This document shows positions 54,390-63,563 of a stretch of DNA of 64,000 bases, piece by piece (position 1 is the stretch's first letter; every line of letters starts with the position of its first letter). This stretch comes from Clostridium sp. JN-9. Its GTDB lineage: Bacteria > Bacillota > Clostridia > Clostridiales > Clostridiaceae. The notes under the pieces were generated by a model. It was not told the DNA's origin. It made no database searches and saw nothing but the letters and a program-made list of their open reading frames with translations. Made by a program: the position numbers and the translations under genes. Location: assembly GCF_004103695.1 (NCBI RefSeq), contig NZ_CP035280.1, positions 682,001 to 746,000 on the forward strand. The letters are read 5' to 3'.

Positions 54390-55983
54390 CGAAAGGATAA
54401 AAGGATACATAGCTATGATACTCCATAGTCATATACCCTTCGTAAGGCATCCTGATATGGAGGATGCACTGGAGGAAAGGTGGCTTTTTCAGGCCATGAG
54501 TGAAAGCTACATACCGCTGATACAGGTTTTTGACAGGCTTATACAGGATAAAATAAATTATAAAATAACATTATCCTTAACTCCTCCATTAATGAATATG
54601 TTAGAGGACCAATATTTAAATGAAAGATTTATTAAATATTTAGAAAGCAGCATTAAACTTTCCAGAGAAGAAATTGTAAGAACAAAATATAATAAAGAAG
54701 AAAATAAGCTGGCTTATTTTTATGAAAAAAGGTTCCAGGAAATATCAAAAACATATTATAAATATAATGGAAATTTAATGAATGCATTTAGAAAGTTTGA
54801 CAGACTGGGATATATAGAATTTATTACCTCTGCAGCAACACATGGGATTCTGCCTCTTTTAAGTATTCATAAAGAAAGTGTATCAGCTCAGGTAAGACTT
54901 GGAGTTGAAACTTACACAGATGAAATGGGTCATGAACCCAATGGAATATGGTTACCGGAGTGTGCATACAGTTACAGCCTGGATTCAATTTTAAAAGAAA
55001 ACAATTTAAAATATTTTATTACAGAAAGCACAGGTGTGCTTAATGCTTCTCCAAAGCCGTTATATGGTACATTTGCACCTATTATTACCCAAAACGGTGT
55101 AATTGCATTAGGACGTGATATAAAATCATCCAGACAGCTATGGAGCAGCACACAGGGGTATCCTGGGGACTATAATTACAGGGAGTTTTACAGGGACATT
55201 GGCTACGACCTTCCTATGGAGTATATTGCGCCATATATAAATAGAAATGGAATTAGAATCGATACAGGAATAAAGTATTATAAAATAACATCAAAAACAG
55301 AAGAAAAACTTTATTATGACAAAGAAAAAGCTATGGAAAAGGTTAAGGAGCATGTACAGCACTTTATTAATGAGAGAAATAATGAATTTACAAAAATAAA
55401 ACCACATATGGATGGTATGCCAATTATAACATGTCCATATGATACTGAGTTATTTGGGCATTGGTGGTATGAAGGACCGGAATTTATTGAAAGCTTTTTA
55501 AGAAATAGTGTTAAAAAAGAAAATGTATATAAACTTACAACTCCATCTGAATTTATATCAAAATGTAAAAAAATTCAGTGCTGCAGTCCAGATCCATCAA
55601 GCTGGGGAGAAAATGGGGATTATTCAGTGTGGCTAAATGCATCAAATAGCTGGATTTATAAAAAAATTCACAGCTGTGCTGATAAAATGATTAATTTATC
55701 AAACAAATATACTAATCCAAGCGAAATTGAAGAGAGAGCTTTAAATCAGGCAGCAAGGGAACTATTATTGGCTGAGAGCTCAGACTGGCCATTTATAATA
55801 AAAAATAACACTGCTTCTGAATATGCATCCAAAAGGGTCAATTGCCATGTAGAAAGATTTGAGAAAATTTATAATGAAATAATTAATAACACTGTGGATA
55901 TTAATTGGCTTTTGAATGTTGAAAACATAGATAATATATTTCCAAAAATTAATTTTAGAATATATAAAAGCCAGCGTCTTTAG
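54379..55983 (+). CDS. GH57 alpha-glucan branching enzyme-like protein
   Basis: 534 residues from the ATG at 54379, which follows GGGG. The first conserved region is ILHSHIPFVRHP. The predicted nucleophile is Glu194 in GIWLPECAY, and the predicted acid/base is Asp355 in PYDTELFGHWW. These are the GH57 positions of the DUF1957/TK1436-type branching enzymes that make alpha-1,6 branches in glycogen-like polymers. The C-terminal helical domain is present. The DUF4912-type gene overlaps its start. Confidence 0.88.
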   Translation: MEDSERIKGYIAMILHSHIPFVRHPDMEDALEERWLFQAMSESYIPLIQVFDRLIQDKINYKITLSLTPPLMNMLEDQYLNERFIKYLESSIKLSREEIVRTKYNKEENKLAYFYEKRFQEISKTYYKYNGNLMNAFRKFDRLGYIEFITSAATHGILPLLSIHKESVSAQVRLGVETYTDEMGHEPNGIWLPECAYSYSLDSILKENNLKYFITESTGVLNASPKPLYGTFAPIITQNGVIALGRDIKSSRQLWSSTQGYPGDYNYREFYRDIGYDLPMEYIAPYINRNGIRIDTGIKYYKITSKTEEKLYYDKEKAMEKVKEHVQHFINERNNEFTKIKPHMDGMPIITCPYDTELFGHWWYEGPEFIESFLRNSVKKENVYKLTTPSEFISKCKKIQCCSPDPSSWGENGDYSVWLNASNSWIYKKIHSCADKMINLSNKYTNPSEIEERALNQAARELLLAESSDWPFIIKNNTASEYASKRVNCHVERFEKIYNEIINNTVDINWLLNVENIDNIFPKINFRIYKSQRL

Positions 55984-55995
55984 GCGCTGGCCGGT
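55968..55995 (-). terminator. Terminator for the minus-strand helicase gene
   Basis: Arms GCCAGCG (55970-55976) and CGCTGGC (55985-55991). Read on the minus strand it is followed by TTTTATATA. The GH57 stop codon lies inside it. Confidence 0.7.
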
Positions 55996-56033
55996 AATAG
56001 AGGCTTACATTATTTGTTCTTTAATCTTTAGCT

Positions 56034-57608
56034 TTAATCCCTGCTTTTTGCTATTTCAATGCCAACTCTACGTCCATTAATCTTTTTACCTGCACATTTT
56101 TTTATTATTAAATCTGCATAACGTTCTGGAATATTTACAAAGGAGAATTTATTTAATATATCTATATCCCCAATTTCTGATTTATTTATTCCGGCATTGT
56201 CTGCAAGGAATAATACTAAAGTCTTAGGATTTATATTATCCATTCTTCCGCAGGATAAAAATAATCTCACACTGTCACGCGGCTTTAAAGTCTGCTCCAC
56301 ATATTCATAGCTAACTTCTTTATCAAATAACATTTTCATAAGTGCAGCTGCAACCTCAATAAGATTGAAATCCTCATCCATTTTTGTGGCAATAGGAATG
56401 AAGTTTTTATGACTTTCACTGTTAATGACTTCTTTTGTTTCTTCTATGATGTTTTTATATTTTGTTTCAAATATTTCATCAATAGTGGGTACTTCTTTTC
56501 TTAGAATTTTACTTCTTGTTGCTTTTTCAATAGCTTTAAGTGACATATATTCTCTTGGAGTTACAAGAGTATAGGCGATACCTTCTTTATTTGCACGGCC
56601 TGTTCTTCCTATTCTGTGTACATAGGAGTCTGAGTCCTGAGGAAGATCATAATTAATAACATGAGAGATATCATCCACATCTATTCCTCTTGCAGCAACA
56701 TCAGTAGCTACAAGAAAATCTAAATTACCTTCTTTAAACTTCCTTAAGGTATTTAATCTTTGACTTTGACCCATGTCACCATGCATACCTTCTACATTGT
56801 AGGCTCTGGACTGAAGGTTTTCCACCAGTTCATCAACCCCTTTTTTTGTTTTACAAAATATTATAGCACTTGAAGGTTCATCCACATCCAAAATTCTGCA
56901 TAAAGCTTCAAATCTGTCCTTATTTTTAATTTCATAGTAGTATTGAGAAATTTTAGATACAGTCATTGAATTCTTTGCAATAATTATATGCTTAACATTC
57001 TTCTTTAAGTATTTTGATGCAAGCTTTTTTATTGTATCAGGCATGGTTGCAGAAAATAAAAGGGTTTGTCTTTTATCATTAGTGTTTCTTATAATGTCTT
57101 CTATGTCATCAATAAAACCCATGTTAAGCATTTCGTCTGCTTCATCTATAACTAAAAAGTCAATATCTTTTACATTAAGGCTTCCACGATTTAGATGGTC
57201 AATGATTCTTCCTGGAGTACCAACTACAATATCAACACCTCTATGAAGTGATTTTATCTGTCTGTCAATGGGCTGCCCTCCATAAATAGGCATACTTTTT
57301 ACATTTGTAAATTTACTTAATCTGATTAACTCATCATTTATCTGAATTGCCAATTCTCTAGTTGGAGTCAGAATCAATGCATTTATTTTCTTTCCCCTGT
57401 TTCTATCCTGTAACATACTTATTACAGGTGCACCAAAAGCCAGAGTTTTTCCTGTACCTGTCTGAGCCTGGCCTATTATGTCAATTCCATTTAATACCTG
57501 AGGAATTGCTTCAGCCTGAATTTGTGATGGTTCTTCAAAGCCAAGAGCATCTATTGCCTGTAAAACTTTTTCATTTAAACCTAGATCACTAAAATTAATA
57601 TTTTCCAT
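56034..57608 (-). CDS. DEAD-box RNA helicase with DbpA-type RNA-binding domain
   Basis: 524 residues from the ATG at 57608, after AGAGGT. The Q motif FSDLGLNEKVLQAIDALGFE is followed by Walker A AQTGTGKT, PTRELA, VGTPGRI, the DEAD box VIDEADEM, SATMP, and HRIGRTGRA in the second RecA domain. The C-terminal 80 residues form a DbpA-like RRM (SVRLFLSCGRMDNINPKTLV and NGRRVGIEIAK), which in DbpA binds 23S rRNA. A ribosome-assembly or cold-response role is inferred. Confidence 0.9.
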   Translation of the reverse strand: MENINFSDLGLNEKVLQAIDALGFEEPSQIQAEAIPQVLNGIDIIGQAQTGTGKTLAFGAPVISMLQDRNRGKKINALILTPTRELAIQINDELIRLSKFTNVKSMPIYGGQPIDRQIKSLHRGVDIVVGTPGRIIDHLNRGSLNVKDIDFLVIDEADEMLNMGFIDDIEDIIRNTNDKRQTLLFSATMPDTIKKLASKYLKKNVKHIIIAKNSMTVSKISQYYYEIKNKDRFEALCRILDVDEPSSAIIFCKTKKGVDELVENLQSRAYNVEGMHGDMGQSQRLNTLRKFKEGNLDFLVATDVAARGIDVDDISHVINYDLPQDSDSYVHRIGRTGRANKEGIAYTLVTPREYMSLKAIEKATRSKILRKEVPTIDEIFETKYKNIIEETKEVINSESHKNFIPIATKMDEDFNLIEVAAALMKMLFDKEVSYEYVEQTLKPRDSVRLFLSCGRMDNINPKTLVLFLADNAGINKSEIGDIDILNKFSFVNIPERYADLIIKKCAGKKINGRRVGIEIAKSRD

Positions 57609-57688
57609 AAATCTACCTCTTTCGTTTTTTAATAGTTTTTGATTTTTAAGCATAATTTTATACTTAAATTAAGAAAATTTATCAAAAA

Positions 57689-57716
57689 TTAAAGGCAGTA
57701 TCCCACTGCCTTTTGT
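57689..57716. terminator. Terminator between queT and the helicase gene
   Basis: Arms AAAGGCAGT and ACTGCCTTT. On the minus strand it follows the queT stop codon within a few bases. Confidence 0.75.
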
Positions 57717-57717
57717 T

Positions 57718-58224
57718 TCATGCTTTTAAATATTTCATAAGTGCAGAATTCTTTTCAAAAACAGTTAACACTGCCAGACCAATTACATAACATGATACAG
57801 CCTCACCAAGACCAATCCACAGCATGGTTATTAATAATGGGTAGTGAAGGGTATAATTTAATACAAATCCAATTACTACAGCATTGATAATAACAGGAGG
57901 AAGCGGGGCTAAATACTTTTTAAATTTTATATTGCTTTTACCAATATAATAAGTTATAATGGCAGCTATTAAAGTTGCTAAGGAACCGAAGATTATATCT
58001 ATTGGACCATTACCTCCAAAGATATTTGCCACTATGCATCCAACAAATAATCCCCAAATTGAATAAGATGAGAAAAAGGGAAGTACTGTTAAAGCTTCAG
58101 CAACTCTCACCTGAATTTGTCCATAACTAATAGGTGCTAGTAAAACGGTCAGGGTTGCATAAATAGAGCCTATTAGAGCTGCAAATACGAGATGATTAAT
58201 TTTTTTTCTTGCTAAATTTTCCAT
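57718..58224 (-). CDS. queT: Queuosine precursor transporter QueT
   Basis: 168 residues with about five hydrophobic segments, a QueT-family ECF substrate-binding (S) component. The segment ATLTVLLAPISYGQIQVRVAEAL near the N-terminus, with its charged RVAE, is characteristic (about 23-45), as is ANIFGGNGPIDIIFGSLATL. It would import queuine or preQ1-type precursors together with a shared ECF module encoded elsewhere. A preQ1-I riboswitch immediately upstream confirms the assignment. Confidence 0.92.
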   Translation of the reverse strand: MENLARKKINHLVFAALIGSIYATLTVLLAPISYGQIQVRVAEALTVLPFFSSYSIWGLFVGCIVANIFGGNGPIDIIFGSLATLIAAIITYYIGKSNIKFKKYLAPLPPVIINAVVIGFVLNYTLHYPLLITMLWIGLGEAVSCYVIGLAVLTVFEKNSALMKYLKA

Positions 58225-58232
58225 AAATTAGA

Positions 58233-58278
58233 CCTCCATAGTTTTGCTTTAAGACAGGATGGTTACGAACTGTCTTGT
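58233..58278 (-). promoter_or_regulatory. PreQ1-I riboswitch overlapping the queT Shine-Dalgarno
   Basis: Minus-strand reading: P1 arms AAGACAG and CTGTCTT enclose the loop TTCGTAACCATC, followed by a tail containing AAAACTATGGAGG. The loop's CCAT (complement of 58259-58262) can pair with ATGG in the tail (complement of 58236-58239), forming the pseudoknot. Those tail bases are part of the GGAGG ribosome binding site, so preQ1 binding should block translation of queT. Confidence 0.88.
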
Positions 58279-58314
58279 GACCATAATGAATAATATTCAA
58301 TAAAGCCACAATTT

Positions 58315-58343
58315 AGTTTAAACTATATTTTTTAATAAGTCAA
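58315..58343 (-). promoter_or_regulatory. Promoter of queT
   Basis: Minus strand: TTGACT (complement of 58338-58343), 17-bp spacer, TAAACT (complement of 58315-58320). The -35 directly adjoins one arm of the palindrome split by the IS element. Confidence 0.55.
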
Positions 58344-58359
58344 ATAAATGTTTATTAAT

Positions 58360-59904
58360 CTTCAATAAGTAATATGAAAATTTCTAAAAATAAGTACTAT
58401 AATATTTAGCTTTTAAAAATGATTTTAAGATCTTTTATAGAATTATATATATAGACTAATGATAATTAAAAGGAGATAGTTTGTATGTTACAATTAAGCA
58501 AAAACGATAAAGATAAGGTGTTGGAAGCTATAAAAGAAGGTAGGATTGATGCTGCTGACGTAAGTTTCCCTAATCTTATAGATACAATAGTATTAAAAAT
58601 GAAAAATATAGGACTTATAGATAAATTGGCTGAAAGTTTTAAAGATAAAAGAAAACAAAATAAGCATATTCCATTTCATATACTTATTGCGTTAGCAATT
58701 ACAGCAAAGATGAAACTTAAAACCAGCCTGACAGATGTCGCCTTTGCTGTGACTGATGGTGAGTTATTATCTGAACTAGGATGGAATATGTGGGATACCA
58801 ATAAAAACCTTGAAGAAGGGTTATTCGCCGAAGGCGTTATGAGAAATTTAATTCAAAAATATGATGCTGAGGAATTTATAGAGTCTTATAACAATTATGT
58901 CCAAAATGTAGTTATGCCATCTCTTAACATAGCTCCATCTATACATATTCTTGATTGCACTAAAATACATGTGAATTTAGATAATGTAAATTATGAGAAT
59001 TCTGAAACTATAAAAGATGATGGAAAGGTGCTTCGTGGTTATAAAATGGGAACATTAAGAGGTCTTATGGATGATTCCGGAATTATAGAAGAGATAGTTT
59101 TTGATTCTATAAAGCCTCATGATTTAGAACTTTGTAGAAATATGATTTTAAAAAGTAAATGTTTAAAAGGTGGAGATATTCTCATAAATGACAGGGGATT
59201 TATTTCTCGTGATGTTATTAATTTTTTGAAGGTTGAAAAGCAAGTGGATACATATGTACCTGCAAAAAAGAACATGACAATATACCAAGAAGCTGTAAAA
59301 ATAGCAATCTCCGAAGACAAGTGGCAAAAACACCCTAACAGGAAAAGGAAAACTCAAGAAATACACCTGGTTAAGGATCTAGGTATGATGTGGCAAAGTA
59401 ATACACCAGATAAAGATGTTGACTTGTGTGCCTGTGTCGTTCATGATAAAAAAGATAATGAATACTATGTATTTTTAACCACAGACACAAATAAAACTGC
59501 AAAACAAATAATAAATACTTATGAACTAAGACCAGAAATTGAAGAAGACTATAGACAAATAAAAGACTTTTGGAAATTAGAAGATTTTAAGAGTACAAAA
59601 TATAATTTTATAACTTTTCATATAGTTATGACACTCATTGGCTACATGTATTTTCAACTATTCAAAAACATGGAGGAGGGAAATAAGTATTCAGGCAAGT
59701 CCCTCCCTGTAATTATTAAGAATTATAAAGAAGATAAGCAAAAGTCAGTTATAATATATTCTGGTCAATATTTTGGCGTATTTTCCTTTATTGAATTTAT
59801 TCAATTGTATGCTGGCTGCTCCGCAGAGGTAAGGAAACTTCTTGATCCAACCTTGGCTTTAGTATAGCAGGGTTGGAGGGCTACGCCCAAATTACGAATT
59901 GAAG
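58360..59904 (+). mobile_element. IS4-type insertion sequence, 1545 bp, with 8-bp target duplication
   Basis: The left end reads CTTCAATAAGTAATATG and the right end, complemented, CTTCAATTCGTAATTTG; 14 of 17 positions agree. The element is flanked by the direct repeat TTATTAAT at 58352-58359 and 59905-59912. One complete transposase gene fills it. The near-perfect ends and identical target repeats indicate a recent, intact insertion. Outside the target repeats, the arms of a palindrome were separated by the insertion. Confidence 0.9.
58485..59867 (+). CDS. IS4-type transposase
   Basis: 460 residues and apparently intact. DDE residues are proposed in HILDCTKIHV (Asp), DILINDRGFIS (Asp) and the YREK-like segment YELRPEIEEDYRQIKDFWKL (Glu and Lys) near residue 350. 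This signature places it in the IS4 superfamily; the exact family was not determined. AAGGAGATAG precedes the ATG. The element's ends and target duplication define its boundaries. Confidence 0.9.
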   Translation: MLQLSKNDKDKVLEAIKEGRIDAADVSFPNLIDTIVLKMKNIGLIDKLAESFKDKRKQNKHIPFHILIALAITAKMKLKTSLTDVAFAVTDGELLSELGWNMWDTNKNLEEGLFAEGVMRNLIQKYDAEEFIESYNNYVQNVVMPSLNIAPSIHILDCTKIHVNLDNVNYENSETIKDDGKVLRGYKMGTLRGLMDDSGIIEEIVFDSIKPHDLELCRNMILKSKCLKGGDILINDRGFISRDVINFLKVEKQVDTYVPAKKNMTIYQEAVKIAISEDKWQKHPNRKRKTQEIHLVKDLGMMWQSNTPDKDVDLCACVVHDKKDNEYYVFLTTDTNKTAKQIINTYELRPEIEEDYRQIKDFWKLEDFKSTKYNFITFHIVMTLIGYMYFQLFKNMEEGNKYSGKSLPVIIKNYKEDKQKSVIIYSGQYFGVFSFIEFIQLYAGCSAEVRKLLDPTLALV

Positions 59905-59939
59905 TTATTAATCTTTAAAAAACATTTATAATCATAATG

Positions 59940-59962
59940 TATACTTTGAAATACAAAGTAAA
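59940..59962. promoter_or_regulatory. Small palindrome upstream of the DUF3006 gene
   Basis: Arms TACTTTG and CAAAGTA with a 5-nt centre, about 20 bp before the GTG start. It may be an operator or a leader hairpin. No clear -35 was found nearby, so the gene's native promoter may have been disrupted or lies elsewhere. Confidence 0.35.
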
Positions 59963-59980
59963 AGATGGGGAAGTGATTTT

Positions 59981-60193
59981 GTGAAATTAATCATTGACAG
60001 ATTTGAAAATAATTATGCTGTATGCGAAAAAGAAGACAGAACTATGATAAATATAGAAAAATCAAAATTACCTGAAAATGCAAAAGAGGGTGATGTACTT
60101 ATAATAAAAAATGATAAAATCATTATTGATCATGAAGAAACATCAAAAAGAAAAAAGATTATTGAAAATTTAACAAAGGATATGTGGAAATAA
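59981..60193 (+). CDS. DUF3006-type small protein
   Basis: 70 residues, starting at a GTG after GGGGAAG. The pattern KLIIDRFENNYAVCEKEDRTMI followed by LPENAKEGDVLII is characteristic of DUF3006, a small beta-rich protein common in Firmicutes, often next to metallo-beta-lactamase or envelope genes. The C-terminus is a charged helix. Its role is unknown. The M16 peptidase gene follows 35 bp later. Confidence 0.78.
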   Translation: MKLIIDRFENNYAVCEKEDRTMINIEKSKLPENAKEGDVLIIKNDKIIIDHEETSKRKKIIENLTKDMWK

Positions 60194-60228
60194 ACTTATG
60201 TATAAAATGAAAGGAAACGAACTATTTA

Positions 60229-61458
60229 ATGTTTAATGCAAAACAAATTACCTTAAATAATGGTATAAAATTAGTTACAATAAAAAAAGAAACGGAATTA
60301 ACTGCACTGCATGCTGGCATTAAGATCGGTGCAATATATGAAAAGTTAAATGAGAAGGGAATTTCTCACTTTATGGAGCATATGCTTTTTAAGGGAACCA
60401 AAACAAGGTCAAATGAAGCATTGAATAATGAACTTGAGGAAAGGGCTGGGGAATACAATGCATATACGGACTCAAACTGTACTGTATATAGTATTACTTC
60501 ATTAAAAAGCGAGCTTGAAAGGGATATAGATTTAATATCGGACATGCTTCAGAATGCTGTATTCCCTGAAGATGAAATAGAAAAGGAAAGAGGGGTAATT
60601 TTAGCTGAAATCAGGAGCGGACGGGATGATATTGAAGAGTACAGCTATGACAAGGTTCATGAAACAGCCTTTACCAACAGCCCTTTAAAATATAATACAA
60701 TAGGTGATGAACAGGTTGTTAAAGCAATTGATAGGCAGCAATTACTGAGTTATTATAAAAAATACTATGTACCAAATAATTGTTTTATTACAATTGTATC
60801 TCCATATGAACATGAAGATGTGGTTAGAATTGTAGAAAAGTATTTTGGACACTGGAAACCTGTAGATTTTACCAGAGAAAATGTAATAATTGAAAAAAAC
60901 ATTCCTATAATTAAAACAAGCTATAAGGAAAATATAGAGCAGTGCACTATTTTGTATCTATATACATTTTATGATTTAAGTAAGGATGATGAACTGGCTT
61001 TAAAAATTTTAAACCATAAGTTTGGTGAAAGTTCTAATTCAATACTATTTAGGGAGATAAGGGAAAAAAGAGGCTTAGCCTATGATATTTATACTGATTT
61101 AGACCTTACAAATGATGTGAAGACTTTGATTATTTATACTGCAGTTGGCAAAGATGATATAAAGGAGACCATGGAGGCTATTAACTGGTGTATAAAGGGT
61201 ATAAAAGATGGAACCATTAAATTTGATGAAAATACTATTGACCTTATGAAAAAGGTTTTAAAAACTGCTGTGGCATTTACCATTGAAGATGCTACAGATT
61301 TAGGAAATTATGTACTTCATCAGACTATTGATGGAGATGATATATTTCAGTTTATAAAAGATATGGACAACTTAGAAAATATTAAGGATAAAAATATGTA
61401 TGATGTGGCCAGAAGGGTGTTTAATAATCCAACTATACATATATTAAAAAATCAATAA
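60229..61458 (+). CDS. M16-family zinc metallopeptidase
   Basis: 409 residues, the usual size of the single-chain bacterial M16B type. The inverted zinc motif HFMEH is at residues 47-51, and the distal ligand Glu127 is in LAEIRSGRDD, 76 residues later, as expected. The middle has the FGESSNSILFREIREKRGL segment that binds substrate strands. It forms a clam-shell dimer in known relatives such as the B. subtilis YmxG type. A natural substrate is unknown. Confidence 0.9.
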   Translation: MFNAKQITLNNGIKLVTIKKETELTALHAGIKIGAIYEKLNEKGISHFMEHMLFKGTKTRSNEALNNELEERAGEYNAYTDSNCTVYSITSLKSELERDIDLISDMLQNAVFPEDEIEKERGVILAEIRSGRDDIEEYSYDKVHETAFTNSPLKYNTIGDEQVVKAIDRQQLLSYYKKYYVPNNCFITIVSPYEHEDVVRIVEKYFGHWKPVDFTRENVIIEKNIPIIKTSYKENIEQCTILYLYTFYDLSKDDELALKILNHKFGESSNSILFREIREKRGLAYDIYTDLDLTNDVKTLIIYTAVGKDDIKETMEAINWCIKGIKDGTIKFDENTIDLMKKVLKTAVAFTIEDATDLGNYVLHQTIDGDDIFQFIKDMDNLENIKDKNMYDVARRVFNNPTIHILKNQ

Positions 61459-61480
61459 AGTTATATAAAAAGGTGAGTTA

Positions 61481-62302
61481 ATGAAAATTACAAATATAGA
61501 AGTTCAAAAAAATAATAAGGACAGAGTTAACATTTACATTGATAATGAATATTCCACTTCATGCAGTATGGAGGTAGTATATTCAAATAGCCTGAAAAAG
61601 AATACAGAAATTGATATTAATGAACTAGCTTCTATAATTGATGCAGATGAATATATAAGGGCTAAGAATACAGCCCTTAGGATCATTGAAAAATCCTATA
61701 AATCTGAAAAGGAAGTAATGGATAAACTAAGAACTAAGGGCTACAGTGAAAATATAATTAAGAAGGCAATGGATTTTTTAAGGGAATATTCTTTTGTTGA
61801 TGATGAGAAATATGCAGCTCTATATATAAAGGAAAAATGTGCAAGCACCAGTAAAAAAAAGATAAAATACCTATTAATCAGAAAAGGTATAAAAGCTGAG
61901 CTCATAGATGAAAAATTGTCATACATTCATAGTGGTATAGAAGAAAATACTGCTTTTAAACTTGGTGAAAAAAAGTATAAATCCATCTGCAGCAGCTGTA
62001 CTGATAGTAAAAAAGCCTATAGTAAACTGGGTGCTTACTTATACGGATGCGGCTTTGGCAGTGAAGTGGTAAAAGAAGCAATAAAAAAAATATATAATGC
62101 AGATGATTTTAAAAAGGCATCAGTAACTGATGATAGTAATAAGCTTGAAGAAATTAAGAAGCTGGCAGAAAAAAGATATAATGTTATTTCAAAATCAGAA
62201 AGTGATTCGGTAAAGTTATATAGAAAATTAGCAGAATATCTGCTTAGACGCGGGTATTCATTTGAAGATATAAAGACTGTTTTAAAACAAATGGAAATTT
62301 AA
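61481..62302 (+). CDS. recX: RecX regulatory protein
   Basis: 273 residues, one of the long RecX forms. The central repeats of three-helix units are visible (ALRIIEKSYKSEKEVMDKL, FLREYSFVDDEKYAALYI, and KYLLIRKGIKAELIDEKL), with a fourth unit near the C-terminus (LYRKLAEYLLRRGYSFEDI). RecX modulates RecA filament growth in known bacteria. AGGTGAG precedes the ATG. recA is not in the window. Confidence 0.88.
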   Translation: MKITNIEVQKNNKDRVNIYIDNEYSTSCSMEVVYSNSLKKNTEIDINELASIIDADEYIRAKNTALRIIEKSYKSEKEVMDKLRTKGYSENIIKKAMDFLREYSFVDDEKYAALYIKEKCASTSKKKIKYLLIRKGIKAELIDEKLSYIHSGIEENTAFKLGEKKYKSICSSCTDSKKAYSKLGAYLYGCGFGSEVVKEAIKKIYNADDFKKASVTDDSNKLEEIKKLAEKRYNVISKSESDSVKLYRKLAEYLLRRGYSFEDIKTVLKQMEI

Positions 62303-62315
62303 GGTGGTGGAGGAA

Positions 62316-63485
62316 ATGAAGCTTAATCCAGTAACTGCAGCTTTATTAGTAGTGTTTCTTTATCCTATGTTAAAAGGCTTTTTGTTTGCATTTTCCTCAC
62401 ATAGCTTAAAACTTGACATACAGGATGTTAATAAAAATGTTTCTTTTGTAATATCACTTTTTGCAGGGACATATTTTGGAAAAAATATTTTTATACAACA
62501 TGAGAGAGGTATTTACAGGCAGATTTACAATGCAATACCTGACAATATAGCTGCATATATAAACAGCAATAAGTATATAATTTATTTTATTATAATTCCA
62601 ATGCTTATTTATGTAATATACAATATTGTTTATTATATACTGGAAATTTTAAATAATTTAACTTTTTATCCTTTGCTCGATGGAATTGAAGATTCCCTTA
62701 GGGATAAAAGCAAAATATTTAAAAGAGTTGCCGGAAGTTTATTTCAATTTCCAAAGTCAGTAAGCTATATATTGATTCTATCATTTTTATTCAACTTTAT
62801 TTCTATTTTTAAGATTAACAATAAGTTTAATCAGTATGCTGAAGCATCTGTTCCATATAAAACAATATGTAAGGAAATAATTATACCAGTAACTAACTCT
62901 AAAATCGCAAAACAGCTTCCTAATATATTAAACAATTCCTTTAAAATTGTAGTAAGGGAAAACAACCCGGGAAATGGTGATCAGACTATCCCTTCAAACA
63001 AGGCCATTGTTTACTATAATGGAGTTACACTGGATGAAGGAGTCCGTTCTAATGCATCTATAGATTCACTGGCAAGAAGGCTTGGAAATAACAGCGATAC
63101 TACAAGAGGAAAGGCTAAATTAATTTACAACTGGATAGGCAGCAATATAGACTACGATTATAATAAGGCAGACAGGGTTTTACAAAATGACTTTAATGTA
63201 CAATCTGGTGCCATTCCAACCTTTAACAGCGGTAAAGGTATATGTTTTGATTATTCCTGTTTATATGTAGCCATGAGCAGAGCAGATAATATTAAGGTAA
63301 GGCTCATAACAGGTGAAGGATTTAATGGTGTAAGCTGGGTAAGCCATGCATGGAATCAGGTATACATTCCTGAAGAGTCAAGATGGATTAATGTTGATAC
63401 AACTTTTTATAAAGGAGGGAACTATTTCGACAATAAGCGATTTGATTTAGACCATAGGGATGCAAAAATTGCCGGGCAGTGGTAA
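62316..63485 (+). CDS. Transglutaminase-like membrane protein
   Basis: About 389 residues; the ATG at 62316 follows TGGAGG. The N-terminal third has about four hydrophobic segments (near 5-25, 40-55, 85-105 and 145-165). The C-terminal domain has the transglutaminase-like triad: Cys in GKGICFDYSCLYVAMSR, His in WVSHAWNQVYIP, and Asp in WINVDTTF. Such proteins often act as extracellular peptidases or in envelope assembly. The gene lies 13 bp after recX, so the two probably form an operon with the M16 gene. Confidence 0.83.
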   Translation: MKLNPVTAALLVVFLYPMLKGFLFAFSSHSLKLDIQDVNKNVSFVISLFAGTYFGKNIFIQHERGIYRQIYNAIPDNIAAYINSNKYIIYFIIIPMLIYVIYNIVYYILEILNNLTFYPLLDGIEDSLRDKSKIFKRVAGSLFQFPKSVSYILILSFLFNFISIFKINNKFNQYAEASVPYKTICKEIIIPVTNSKIAKQLPNILNNSFKIVVRENNPGNGDQTIPSNKAIVYYNGVTLDEGVRSNASIDSLARRLGNNSDTTRGKAKLIYNWIGSNIDYDYNKADRVLQNDFNVQSGAIPTFNSGKGICFDYSCLYVAMSRADNIKVRLITGEGFNGVSWVSHAWNQVYIPEESRWINVDTTFYKGGNYFDNKRFDLDHRDAKIAGQW

Positions 63486-63563
63486 AAGTAAATATTTAGT
63501 AACCTTTTTAGCCTGTAGGGATACTATAATATAAATATACAACAGGTTTGGGGGATGAGATCA

